Below, piece after piece: positions 51,776-61,327 of a DNA stretch of 64,000 nt (the stretch's first letter is position 1; every line of letters starts with the position of its first letter). Both the position numbers and the translations under genes were made by a program. Where the stretch lies: NCBI GenBank assembly GCA_014378195.1, contig JACMOC010000007.1, forward strand, positions 1 to 64,000. Reading direction: 5' to 3'. Origin of the DNA: Oligoflexus sp. (GTDB lineage: Bacteria; Bdellovibrionota_B; Oligoflexia; Oligoflexales; Oligoflexaceae). Under the pieces are notes generated by a model. The model made no database searches and had not been told where the DNA came from. It saw nothing but the letters and a program-made list of their open reading frames with translations.

Positions 51776-53377
51776 TTATTCCGAGTCTTCGCTTTCAGCG
51801 TTGCCCTTGCCGTGGAGCTTTTGGTCGTAAGCCACGAAATCTGGGTTTTTATAGATCTTGCCTTCTTTTTCATAACGTTTGCTGATGTCTTCGCTGATGG
51901 TATTAAAGAGGGTGTAGGATTCCATGTATTTGCTGGATTCCGCCAGTTCTTTGCGCTTTTCAGGAGTCAGTTTGCTCATGTCAGCATCCTGCTTCGCTTT
52001 CAAACGTACGATGTATTTGACATTAGAGATCTCGATAGCATCGGGAGAGACCTGACCAGGCGTTTTGAGGGTTGCGATCGTTTGCAACGCGGCTTTGTCG
52101 GCGCCGAGGCCTGGGATGAAGCGAGCTCCGACCGAGAATGGTCCGGTCGATTTCCAGGCGAGACCGAGGCTTGCAGCATCATCTTTGCCAGCTTTGAGAT
52201 CGGTGAGAATAGCTTTGATTTTATCGTTAACGATCTGCGGTTGCCGTTGTTTTGTAACGAGTTTCTCGGCAATGCCGTGTTTCGCTTCGTCGAACGTTAC
52301 GGCCTTCGCTTCCTGAACCGTGTCGACGCGAATGATGTGGAAGCCAAAAGGTGATTCCACAAGATCACTGATCTGGCCAGGTTTCATCGCAAAAGCAGCA
52401 TCAGCAAATTCTTTTACCATCGTATCTTTTTTGAAGAATCCTACGTCGCCGCCTTTGGCTTTGCCGCTGGCTTCGTCGGTATACTTGCCAGCGAGTGCCG
52501 GGAAGTCCGCGCCGGGTTTTTTCGCTTCCGCAAGTACCTTCGCTGCCAAAGCCTTGGCTTCGTCTTTGCTACGATTCGCAGCGGCACCGCTTGCATTGCG
52601 GGCACCCTTGAAAGCGATCAGGATGTGGCGCGCCTTGACTTTGGCTTCTTGGTTATATTCGGCTTTATGGGCATCGTAGTAGTCTTTGATCTGCTTTGTT
52701 TCCGCGGTCAGGAATTTGTCGACTTCGGCCGGCTCGACTTTGACGGGGAAAGCCGACGGATCAAGGCGGAGGTAATCGATGTCGACTTTGGACTCGTCGA
52801 GCCGATAGTTCAATTCCGCGACTTTGTCCGAAGCTCGATAGCTCGAGGCGACGAAGTTGCGGAACTTTGTTGTGATGATGTTACGGCGAAGCTCCTCAGT
52901 GAACGTAGCTTCGGTATGACCTTGTGATTTGAGATAGCGCTCAAAAAGTGCAGGGTCAAACTTGCCGTTTTCGCCCGCAAAGTATTTGCCATCGAGGATG
53001 ACGTGGTCAACTTCGCCTTCGGATGCGGCGATGCCGTTCTTGGTTGCCTCTTTATAGAGGGCTGTGCGTTCTACGAGTCCGTTGAGGACTTGTTTTGAAA
53101 CGCCAAGAGCAACGGGATCAAATTTGTCTTTGTACTGCTGCTGAAGTTGGTTCGAGTAGTTAAGATAGGCGCGGCGGAATTCAACCGAACCGATTTTTTC
53201 GCCATCAACTTTAGCGGCTGTCCCACTCGGCAGGGTAAATCCGCCTGATCCGTTCCGTGGACTGCAAACGCCAAAAAATGCCATTGTGATGATGACCGTG
53301 CCGAGGATCCCGTAGGTGATCCAATGTTTGCCAATGGCCTTCGTGTCGATATCTGAGGTCTTATTCCACTTAAACAT
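51776..53377 (-). CDS. PpiD/SurA-like membrane-anchored peptidyl-prolyl isomerase
   Basis: A 533-residue foldase. Residues 1-20 are cytosolic, about 20-40 a membrane anchor, about 55-220 a SurA_N-like helical chaperone region (VDGEKIGSVEFRRAYL), and about 240-365 a parvulin domain (KARHILIAFKG, GGDVGFFKKDTMVKEFADAAFAM, SPFGFHIIRV). The rest is a helical C-terminal segment with a charged tail. It helps periplasmic and outer-membrane proteins fold, as PpiD and SurA do. The ATG has AAGGGG 8 bases upstream. Confidence 0.9.
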   Translation of the reverse strand: MFKWNKTSDIDTKAIGKHWITYGILGTVIITMAFFGVCSPRNGSGGFTLPSGTAAKVDGEKIGSVEFRRAYLNYSNQLQQQYKDKFDPVALGVSKQVLNGLVERTALYKEATKNGIAASEGEVDHVILDGKYFAGENGKFDPALFERYLKSQGHTEATFTEELRRNIITTKFRNFVASSYRASDKVAELNYRLDESKVDIDYLRLDPSAFPVKVEPAEVDKFLTAETKQIKDYYDAHKAEYNQEAKVKARHILIAFKGARNASGAAANRSKDEAKALAAKVLAEAKKPGADFPALAGKYTDEASGKAKGGDVGFFKKDTMVKEFADAAFAMKPGQISDLVESPFGFHIIRVDTVQEAKAVTFDEAKHGIAEKLVTKQRQPQIVNDKIKAILTDLKAGKDDAASLGLAWKSTGPFSVGARFIPGLGADKAALQTIATLKTPGQVSPDAIEISNVKYIVRLKAKQDADMSKLTPEKRKELAESSKYMESYTLFNTISEDISKRYEKEGKIYKNPDFVAYDQKLHGKGNAESEDSE

Positions 53378-53438
53378 CCAGTACCCCTTAATTATCCATC
53401 AGCCTTGGGTTTTTATCCAATTGGCATATTAGCAAAAC

Positions 53439-53584
53439 GCAGCCCCAAAGCTAAAGCAGAAGTTCTACCACACTCCAGAAGGTTACGTTAAGAGTTGAAT
53501 ACACGATTTGCTGAGCACCCGTTCTACGAGGGGGGGTAAGCCCCGGGCAAACCGTCCCCAGCTTGCGTCAGACGGTTTTTTTTT
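53439..53584 (+). ncRNA. candidate small RNA or attenuated leader before mreB
   Basis: TTGGGT (53405-53410) and TATTAG (53427-53432) could form a promoter that starts a transcript near 53439. The transcript would pass a G-run/C-run hairpin (about 53531-53546) and end at the terminator at 53549-53584 without a good open frame. It matches none of the RNAs I can recognise (4.5S, 6S, tmRNA). The promoter call is weak; the terminator itself is firm. Confidence 0.35.
53549..53584 (+). terminator. rho-independent terminator upstream of mreB
   Basis: AAACCGTC (53549-53556) pairs with GACGGTTT (53571-53578), continuing in nine T residues on the plus strand. There is no upstream protein gene in this direction; the PpiD-like gene runs away from it. 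Confidence 0.85.
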
Positions 53585-53586
53585 AA

Positions 53587-54720
<1,134 letters not shown>

Positions 54721-54816
54721 GCCTAAGTTCACTCTTTTTTTCTTACCTTTGGGCTTGTTTTCACAGGCTTTGACTTAAGCTTACTTTCACAAGTTTTTTG
54801 ATCGACTTGAAGTGAT

Positions 54817-54838
54817 CGAGACCTCGCAAGAGGTCTCG
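54817..54838 (+). promoter_or_regulatory. GCAA-tetraloop hairpin between mreB and mreC
   Basis: CGAGACCTC (54817-54825) pairs perfectly with GAGGTCTCG (54830-54838) across a GCAA (GNRA) tetraloop. No T run follows, so it should not terminate. It may be a processing or stability element that sets mreB above mreCD levels. Confidence 0.55.
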
Positions 54839-54885
54839 AAGAGCTTTAAAAAAAGCAGCTCCCCTGGCATAAGGTGAAACCTCGT

Positions 54886-55779
54886 ATGGCTCGTAGCAAG
54901 GCAAAGATATATTGGAGAGTGATACTGGTCGCTTCTCTGCTCTCGCCCTTTGTCTTCCTGTCATCGACCATGAGGCCCTGGATCAGCTCATCCCACGGTT
55001 TGCTTTTGGGTCAAGAAATTCTCTATCCCTTTGAATACATTTGGGATTCTGGTACGCATGGCATATCCAGCGTCTGGCGTCATTACATCGACCTCACGCG
55101 GGTCTCCGAAACCAACACGCGGCTCGACAAAGAAATTTCGCTCCTCAAAAGCCAAATGCTTGATTATGAGGAAAAACAAAGCGAGATCGGGCGGCTGCGT
55201 GGTCTGTTCGGTTTCGCCCAGCATTTTCAGGGTTCGCATATTGTCGCGGAAATCGTCGGGTCTCAGTCTTACCCCAACTTTAAAACGATGCGAATCAGCA
55301 AGGGTAACGCCGATGGCGTTCACGTGGGCATGCCTGTTGTGACTGCGGAAGGCGTTGTGGGGCGAGTCATACGCGCCGGTTTGAAATTTGCGGATGTGCA
55401 TCTTTTGGTCGACACCAACTTCAACGTCGACATCCTCTTGCAAAGAACGCGTATCCGCGGTGTCCTGAAGGGTTCTGACACCGATTGTGTTCTCAAACTC
55501 AACCGGCGGGATGAAGTCCGTATCGGCGATACCCTCATTACCTCTGGTATTGTCGGTGGGTTCAGCAAAGGTTTGCCCGTCGGCAAAGTCATTCGCATCG
55601 CCTATGAATCCGACAATATTTCACAGACTGTCACGGTAGAGCCCTGGGTCAACTTCGATCGTATCGAAGAGGTCATCGTGCTCGACAACCACGACAAAGA
55701 ACTCCAGAAGATCATGGAGACTGCAGGCGAAGACTGGCTCAACAAGCCCTTTAAAGAAAACGAAGAAGCAGGCGGTTAA
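54886..55779 (+). CDS. mreC: rod shape-determining protein MreC
   Basis: A 297-residue protein with a membrane anchor at about residues 10-30, a coiled coil (about 65-105) and a periplasmic beta-rich MreC core (VGSQSYPNFKTMRISKG, VVTAEGVVGRV, LLVDTNFNVDILLQRTR, SGIVGGFSKGLPVG). It links MreB filaments with PBP2. ATG 54886 is preceded by AAGG about 11 bases upstream; a GTG at 54874 is possible. The mreD gene begins 3 bases after the stop. Confidence 0.95.
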   Translation: MARSKAKIYWRVILVASLLSPFVFLSSTMRPWISSSHGLLLGQEILYPFEYIWDSGTHGISSVWRHYIDLTRVSETNTRLDKEISLLKSQMLDYEEKQSEIGRLRGLFGFAQHFQGSHIVAEIVGSQSYPNFKTMRISKGNADGVHVGMPVVTAEGVVGRVIRAGLKFADVHLLVDTNFNVDILLQRTRIRGVLKGSDTDCVLKLNRRDEVRIGDTLITSGIVGGFSKGLPVGKVIRIAYESDNISQTVTVEPWVNFDRIEEVIVLDNHDKELQKIMETAGEDWLNKPFKENEEAGG

Positions 55780-55782
55780 ACT

Positions 55783-56352
55783 ATGGATAGCCTACTGAGA
55801 CGCGATACCTGGTCGACGGTCCGAAGTCTGACGACGGGCTGGAAGTTGAGGCCTAATACCGGTTCTCTGCCGAAAGACATCATCTTTGCGCTTATCATCG
55901 TTTTTTTGCAGACGACTGTCATCCCCACCCTCTTCGGCAGCGTGGGCGTTTTTGATCTTATAACGCCCTGGATTGTTGTCACCGCTGTAAGGCAAAGACC
56001 TCTGCAGGCCTCCATCATCGCGATGGTCGCCGCCTATACTCTCGAGACCAAACTTGCGGTACCGGCAGGGATTTATCTTTGCTCATACTGGATCCTCATC
56101 AATATCTTTTTTCAGATTCGTCCTGCTCTATCATGGCGTTACACAACGCCGTGGCTCGTTTCCTATGCCCTATCCACGTTCTGGATTATCGTTTTTGAGA
56201 CCTTTGTCCTTATGTTTCTGCATGAAAACTGGGTTTTCTCGGCAACATTCGTGTTCCAACAAATAGCCAAACTCATCGTTGCCACCGGCTTTGGCCTCTT
56301 CCTCTCGCGTGAATGGATGAGAATCGATGCAGAGGAGCCCGTTCCCCAATGA
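55783..56352 (+). CDS. mreD: rod shape-determining protein MreD
   Basis: A 189-residue inner-membrane protein with about five hydrophobic segments, in the MreD position. The first ~30 residues are a hydrophilic N-terminal extension, longer than in E. coli MreD (162 residues). Sequence conservation is low as usual for MreD; the call rests on position and topology. Its stop overlaps the PBP2 start by four bases (ATGA). Confidence 0.88.
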   Translation: MDSLLRRDTWSTVRSLTTGWKLRPNTGSLPKDIIFALIIVFLQTTVIPTLFGSVGVFDLITPWIVVTAVRQRPLQASIIAMVAAYTLETKLAVPAGIYLCSYWILINIFFQIRPALSWRYTTPWLVSYALSTFWIIVFETFVLMFLHENWVFSATFVFQQIAKLIVATGFGLFLSREWMRIDAEEPVPQ

Positions 56353-58280
56353 CCAGGATTCACAAACAAGAAAGCATGCTCGTTGAATCGCGATTTATGT
56401 GGGCCAGTATCGTGGTCCTCGTCGTGGTGTGCGGTCTTATGCTGAGACTTTGGTATATCCAGATCTATCGTGGCGACTATTATCGCGAAGTTTCCGAACG
56501 AAACCGCGTACGCCGTATCGAGATTCCCGCGCCGCGCGGTATTATTTTTGACAGGAACGGCGAAGTTGTCCTTGGAAACAGGCCTTTTTATGACCTGGTT
56601 TACCTTCGTCAGTACGTCGTCGATAAAGATACGACTTTCAAAATCATCTCGCGCCTTCTGCATGTTCCCGTAACGCGCTTTGAAGCCCGCCTGGAAATGG
56701 CGCAGAGCCAGCCGACGTTTCTCCCGATTCCGTTAAAACGTGACCTTTCGCAGCACGAAGTCTCCATTATCGAAGCCAACAAGATTTTTCTCCCTGGCAT
56801 CGAGGTTCGTGTTGCCCCTCGCCGCGATTACGGTCCGGACGTGCCGCCTCATCTTTTGGGTTATCTCAAAGAAATCGATCCCGACGCGCTTGAGACTTTG
56901 AACGTCGATAATAGCAATAATCCCTATCTCCTCGGCGATCTCGTCGGTAAGCAGGGGATCGAGCTGCGCTGGGAAAAATACCTTCGTGGTCAGCGTGGTT
57001 ATAGCCTCATCCAGGTCGACTCCTTTGGCCGGCAAAGTCAGGGCGCGGAAGAAACCGGGATCACGCTGCCGAGCGTTCCCGCCAAACCGGGCGCAGATCT
57101 TGAACTGACTATCGATTACGAACTGCAGAAGACGGCAAAAGCGGCTTTCGCAGGTAAAAACGGTTCGGTTGTGGTCCTCAATCCGCAAACAGGCGAAGTC
57201 CTTGCAGCCGTGAGTGAGCCGGGCTTTGACCCCAAGATGATGCAGCAGGGTGTGTCGCCGGAAGATTGGCGTGAGCTTATCGAAAACCCATTCAAACCTT
57301 TGCTCGACAAGTCCAGCGGTGGCGAATTTGCTCCCGGTTCGGTTTATAAAGCCGTTGTTGCGATGGCAGGTCTCGAAGAAAAAGTGATCGACGAAAACCG
57401 GACCTTTTTCTGTCCCGGATATTATACCCTCGGTGATCGCCGATTCTACTGCTACGACCGCAAAGGTCACGGCACGGTCAACCTGCAAAAAGCGATTATG
57501 AAGTCCTGCGACGTGTATTTCTATCAAGTCGGTATCGAGCTCGGTGTGGATCGTCTGGCCCGTTATGCAAAAGCTTTCGGTCTCGGCGCCAAACTCGGCA
57601 TCGCCCTCAACATGGAAAAACCCGGTCTGATCCCTACTTCAGCCTGGAAAATGCTGACCTACCGTTTGCCTTGGGCCGGTGGTGATACACCGAATATTTC
57701 GATTGGTCAGGGCTACGACTTGGTTACGCCGATGCAGATGGCTAACCTCTATGCGACAATCGCGAATGGCGGCAAGGTCTGGCGACCTTACTACGTGAAT
57801 AAAGTTACCAATCACGTGGGCGAAACCATCTACGAACATCATCCCGAACTGATTCGTCAGGTCGCCGAAGTCAGTCCCAAGACCTTCGAGCTTGTGCGCG
57901 CCGCCCTGCAAACAGTGGTTATGGATCCGGGAGGAACCGGGAAAAAGGCTCAGGTCGAAGGTGTGACGGTTGCCGGTAAATCAGGATCGGTTCAGGTCGT
58001 AAGTCTTGCGAAAAACAATAACAAGGGTGCGATGGGCGTGAGTATGAACTGGAAAGAGCACGCGATGTTTGCGGCCTTTTCCCCGACAGAAAACGCAGAA
58101 ATAGCCGTCGCCGTCGTTAGTCAGAACGATTTAGTCGGTGGGGGCGGTAAATCCGCAGCCCCGGTCGCCGGTGCGATCATCAAGCGCTTTTGGGAACTGA
58201 AACGGGAACGCTCCGCCGTCGCTCAGGCTCTCAAACTGGAGGAAAAGCATGGCAAAGAAGAGAAGACAAAAGCAAACTGA
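56349..58280 (+). CDS. mrdA: penicillin-binding protein 2 (elongation transpeptidase)
   Basis: A 643-residue protein: a cytosolic stub, a membrane anchor at about residues 15-35, the dimerisation/pedestal part (about 55-260) and the transpeptidase domain with Ser331 in SVYK (SxxK), Ser386 in SCD (SxN-like; Asp replaces Asn) and Lys544-Ser-Gly (KSG instead of KTG). It cross-links peptidoglycan in the elongasome. The start is coupled with mreD (ATGA) and the stop overlaps rodA by 32 bases. Confidence 0.96.
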   Translation: MTRIHKQESMLVESRFMWASIVVLVVVCGLMLRLWYIQIYRGDYYREVSERNRVRRIEIPAPRGIIFDRNGEVVLGNRPFYDLVYLRQYVVDKDTTFKIISRLLHVPVTRFEARLEMAQSQPTFLPIPLKRDLSQHEVSIIEANKIFLPGIEVRVAPRRDYGPDVPPHLLGYLKEIDPDALETLNVDNSNNPYLLGDLVGKQGIELRWEKYLRGQRGYSLIQVDSFGRQSQGAEETGITLPSVPAKPGADLELTIDYELQKTAKAAFAGKNGSVVVLNPQTGEVLAAVSEPGFDPKMMQQGVSPEDWRELIENPFKPLLDKSSGGEFAPGSVYKAVVAMAGLEEKVIDENRTFFCPGYYTLGDRRFYCYDRKGHGTVNLQKAIMKSCDVYFYQVGIELGVDRLARYAKAFGLGAKLGIALNMEKPGLIPTSAWKMLTYRLPWAGGDTPNISIGQGYDLVTPMQMANLYATIANGGKVWRPYYVNKVTNHVGETIYEHHPELIRQVAEVSPKTFELVRAALQTVVMDPGGTGKKAQVEGVTVAGKSGSVQVVSLAKNNNKGAMGVSMNWKEHAMFAAFSPTENAEIAVAVVSQNDLVGGGGKSAAPVAGAIIKRFWELKRERSAVAQALKLEEKHGKEEKTKAN

Positions 58281-59403
58281 TGGGGTTTTTCTCCGCCCCG
58301 AGGGTGACCTCAAACGTCCGCGCAGTCCGCAGGTGATGATCATCTGTTTATTATTCGCGCTCCTTCTAACGATGGGCCTCATCAACCTTTATAGCGCCAG
58401 TATCGGTGCGGGCTATTTCAAGGGACAGATCAAAAGTCTTGCTCTCACACTCTCGGCGTTCATCCTTTTTGGCTGGGTCATACCGATTCGACAAATCAAT
58501 GCGTATGCATATTGGTTTTTCGGGTTCATTTGTATCCTCCTGGTCATCGTCGATTTAACCGGACGAACGGCTGGCGGTGCCCAGCGATGGATCTCCCTGG
58601 GACCGGCGAGTTTTCAACCCTCAGAATTTGCCAAACTTGCAGTGGTCATGACCGTCGCGCGCTTTTTCTCCTCAAACCGGCAGGATAGCCCTTATACGAT
58701 TCGCGATCTTTTACCCTTGGCCGCCATTATCAGCGTTGCTTTTTTCCTCATCGTGACACAACCCGATCTTGGGACGGCAGGTGTGTGCTGTCTAATCGCC
58801 TTCTGCCAGCTGGCTTTTGTTCGTATCGATCTCAAGAGTATCGGAATCGTTGTTTCCGCCGTCCCAATCATTGTAGCGATGGCCTGGAATTTCTATCTCA
58901 TGCCGTATCAGCGCTTGCGTGTACTCAACTTCGTAAGTCCCGAACTTGACCCAAGAAATTCTGGTTATCATGCCCTCCAGTCCCTTATTGCGGTAGGGAG
59001 CGGCGGGGTTTTCGGAAAAGGTTTTACGATGGGAACGCAGACCCATTTGCACTTCCTTCCTGAACGTCATACTGACTTTATTTTCTCCGTCTTTGCCGAA
59101 GAGCATGGGTTTTGGGGCTGTGCCCTGATTTTCATCATTTTCGGACTTATGACCTATGTGGCTCTCGATATTGCACGCCATGCACGGGATACGTTTTCGG
59201 CTATGCTTGCGGTCGGTGTTGCGGCTCTCATATTTCTCGAGTTCTCGATTAACGTGGCAATGGTCATGGGTTGGTTCCCCGTGGTAGGAATTCCGCTCCC
59301 TCTCTTCTCCTTTGGAGGGTCGGCGATGTTAACGGTTTGTGTTTCTCTCGGGCTTTTGATATCTGTCAATCGCGCGAACTCAGGGGCAAGCAAACGTATT
59401 TAA
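58249..59403 (+). CDS. rodA: peptidoglycan glycosyltransferase RodA (SEDS family)
   Basis: A 384-residue membrane protein with about ten transmembrane segments. It shows the SEDS signatures RTAGGAQRWISLGPASFQPSE, QPDLGTA, ERHTDFIFSVFAEEHGF and GIPLPLFSFGGSAML. It polymerises lipid II glycans with PBP2. ATG 58249 has GGAGGA 6 bases upstream, within the end of mrdA. The N-terminal ~25 residues are basic and cytosolic. Confidence 0.96.
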   Translation: MAKKRRQKQTDGVFLRPEGDLKRPRSPQVMIICLLFALLLTMGLINLYSASIGAGYFKGQIKSLALTLSAFILFGWVIPIRQINAYAYWFFGFICILLVIVDLTGRTAGGAQRWISLGPASFQPSEFAKLAVVMTVARFFSSNRQDSPYTIRDLLPLAAIISVAFFLIVTQPDLGTAGVCCLIAFCQLAFVRIDLKSIGIVVSAVPIIVAMAWNFYLMPYQRLRVLNFVSPELDPRNSGYHALQSLIAVGSGGVFGKGFTMGTQTHLHFLPERHTDFIFSVFAEEHGFWGCALIFIIFGLMTYVALDIARHARDTFSAMLAVGVAALIFLEFSINVAMVMGWFPVVGIPLPLFSFGGSAMLTVCVSLGLLISVNRANSGASKRI

Positions 59404-59447
59404 ACGAGACCGGTCCTGCCCTGGGAATCGGTCCTTGGGAGGAAGCC

Positions 59448-60437
59448 TTGAAAGCCATTTCGGAATATCTCAAAGACATCAGTTCTCACGCTGATTCGGA
59501 TCAAGTCCTCGCGAAACATTCGTACACTGGACTGACCGAAAACGAAAAAACGAAATATCTCTCGCTTGGACGCAAAGTCTACGCGGGTAAAGTCAGAGAG
59601 CTTGTCGCCAAAAACGACGAGCTTTTTATTTTCCATAGCGATCGCCTTTCGGCCTTCGACCGCTTCGTCGGCATGGTTCCCTACAAGGGCACTATCCTTG
59701 CGGATCTTTCGGAATACTGGCTTAAAAAGGCAAAAGAAGTCGTCCCCACTCACTTTATCGATCGGCCTCATGAACGCGTTTTACGTTGCAAGGCATGTGT
59801 GCCGTTCAAGGTCGAAGTGATCGTTCGTGGGTATATGACAGGCAGTATGTGGCGCGCGTATGAAAAAGGCGTTCGTGACTTTTGTGGCGTGAAGCTTGAC
59901 GCGGGACTGGTCAACTTCCGTCCTCTTCCTAAGCACATCATTACGCCAACAACCAAAGCCGCTGCTTATGAACACGACGAGGACATCAGTCCTGACGAGT
60001 TGGTCAAGCGCGGCACGGTTACAGCTGCCGAGTGGAAAGAGATCTCCGAACTCGCGCTCAAACTTTTTGCCTTCGGACAGAAGGTTTATGCCGAAAAAGG
60101 CTGGATACTCGTTGATACAAAATACGAATTTGGACGCGACAGCTCGGGCCAAATCTGTGTGATCGACGAAATTCACACCCCGGATTCCTCACGCCTCTGG
60201 GTACGCGACTCCTATGAGACGCTTGTCGCGCGCGGCGATACACCTGAGATGCTCGACAAAGAAACGGTTCGCCGTTATCTGATGTCGCAAGGATTCAGTG
60301 GGCAGGGTGATGTTCCGCGGGTCCCTGTGAAAAATATCGTGGAACTTGCACAGACGTATCTTGTCGTTGCCGAGAAACTGCGCGGCGAGCCCATCCTCAC
60401 GGCAGGACCTGAGCAAAAAATGCCGTTTTTCGACTAA
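59448..60437 (+). CDS. purC: SAICAR synthetase (purine biosynthesis)
   Basis: A 329-residue enzyme of the longer (yeast-like) PurC type. Visible are YAGKVRELVAKND (nucleotide loop), DRLSAFDRFVG, VEVIVRGYMTGSMW, LVDTKYEFG and VIDEIHTPDSSRLW. It condenses CAIR with Asp using ATP. The start is the TTG at 59448 with GGAGG 6 bases upstream; the frame is open upstream to 59271 but within rodA. The gap to rodA is 44 bases, so it is likely in the mre transcript. Confidence 0.94.
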   Translation: MKAISEYLKDISSHADSDQVLAKHSYTGLTENEKTKYLSLGRKVYAGKVRELVAKNDELFIFHSDRLSAFDRFVGMVPYKGTILADLSEYWLKKAKEVVPTHFIDRPHERVLRCKACVPFKVEVIVRGYMTGSMWRAYEKGVRDFCGVKLDAGLVNFRPLPKHIITPTTKAAAYEHDEDISPDELVKRGTVTAAEWKEISELALKLFAFGQKVYAEKGWILVDTKYEFGRDSSGQICVIDEIHTPDSSRLWVRDSYETLVARGDTPEMLDKETVRRYLMSQGFSGQGDVPRVPVKNIVELAQTYLVVAEKLRGEPILTAGPEQKMPFFD

Positions 60438-60456
60438 ATAATAAGGCGATTAACAC

Positions 60457-61248
60457 GTGAAAGTTTCTGGCAAAACGATATGGATTACAGGCGCTTCTTC
60501 CGGCATCGGGGAAGCTCTCGCTTACGCTTTGGCTCGAGCCGGAGCGCGTCTCATCCTGTCCTCTCGCAATGAGGCCGAACTTTCCCGCGTGAAAAACGCC
60601 TGTGCCTCTCCTACTCTACATGCCGTTGAACCCATTGATCTTTCGCAGCTTAACGGGCTTGAAACCAAGGCTCAGGGCGTTTGGGACCTTTATGGTCCTG
60701 TCGATATACTCATTAATAACGCTGGGGTCTCCCAGCGTTATCTCGCTCTCGATTCGTCGCTCGAGCTCGACCGCAAAATTATGGATGTCAACTTTTACGG
60801 AACTGTGGCGCTTACGCGTCCTATTCTAAAAAATATGGCAGCACGGAAGAGCGGGCAAATCGTGGTTATAGCGAGCGTCCTGGGTTTGTATGGAATGCAA
60901 ACACGGACGACTTATGCCGCGAGTAAACACGCTTTGCGTGGGTATTTCCAGAGTCTTCGAAATGAGCTTTTTGGAACAGCGCTTACCATTACGCTTATTT
61001 ATCCCGGATACGTTACCACTAAGGTTTCGGAGAATGCTTTGACCGCTGATGGGAAAACCCACGGTAAAACCGATGTAGGTCACGCAAAAGGAATAAGCCC
61101 CAAGTCGTGTGCGGAGTCGATCCTTAAGGCTATTGAGAAGAATAAGGCGGAGGTCGTCATAGCCGGGCCGAAGGAAGCTTTGGGGGTTTACGTTGCGCGA
61201 TGGTTTCCGGCTTTATTTCGTGCAGTGTCGGCTCGTATTAATGTGTAA
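60457..61248 (+). CDS. classical short-chain dehydrogenase/reductase
   Basis: A 263-residue SDR with NAD(P)-loop TGASSGIGEALA, NNAG, the catalytic Ser (VIASVLG), Tyr and Lys (YAASKHAL). Length and the C-terminal hydrophobic tail (ARWFPALFRAVSARI) resemble the DHRS7-like subgroup that associates with membranes. The substrate is unknown. Start at GTG 60457, 19 bases after purC, with AAGG rather far upstream. Confidence 0.87.
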   Translation: MKVSGKTIWITGASSGIGEALAYALARAGARLILSSRNEAELSRVKNACASPTLHAVEPIDLSQLNGLETKAQGVWDLYGPVDILINNAGVSQRYLALDSSLELDRKIMDVNFYGTVALTRPILKNMAARKSGQIVVIASVLGLYGMQTRTTYAASKHALRGYFQSLRNELFGTALTITLIYPGYVTTKVSENALTADGKTHGKTDVGHAKGISPKSCAESILKAIEKNKAEVVIAGPKEALGVYVARWFPALFRAVSARINV

Positions 61249-61327
61249 TCGCAGATGGGAAGCCTTTGTCGAAGGCCGTCCTACTTAACCTTAATCTTGA
61301 ACGCCGCATATCCGCAGCTATCAGTTT

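Noticed and set aside
53400..53560. tRNA-like arms upstream of mreB
   Set aside because: GTTCTACGAG is not a proper T loop and no 7-bp acceptor stem or anticodon arm pairs around it on either strand.
56733..57527. 264-codon minus-strand frame inside the PBP2 gene
   Set aside because: Antisense shadow of mrdA; no ribosome binding site and no domain.
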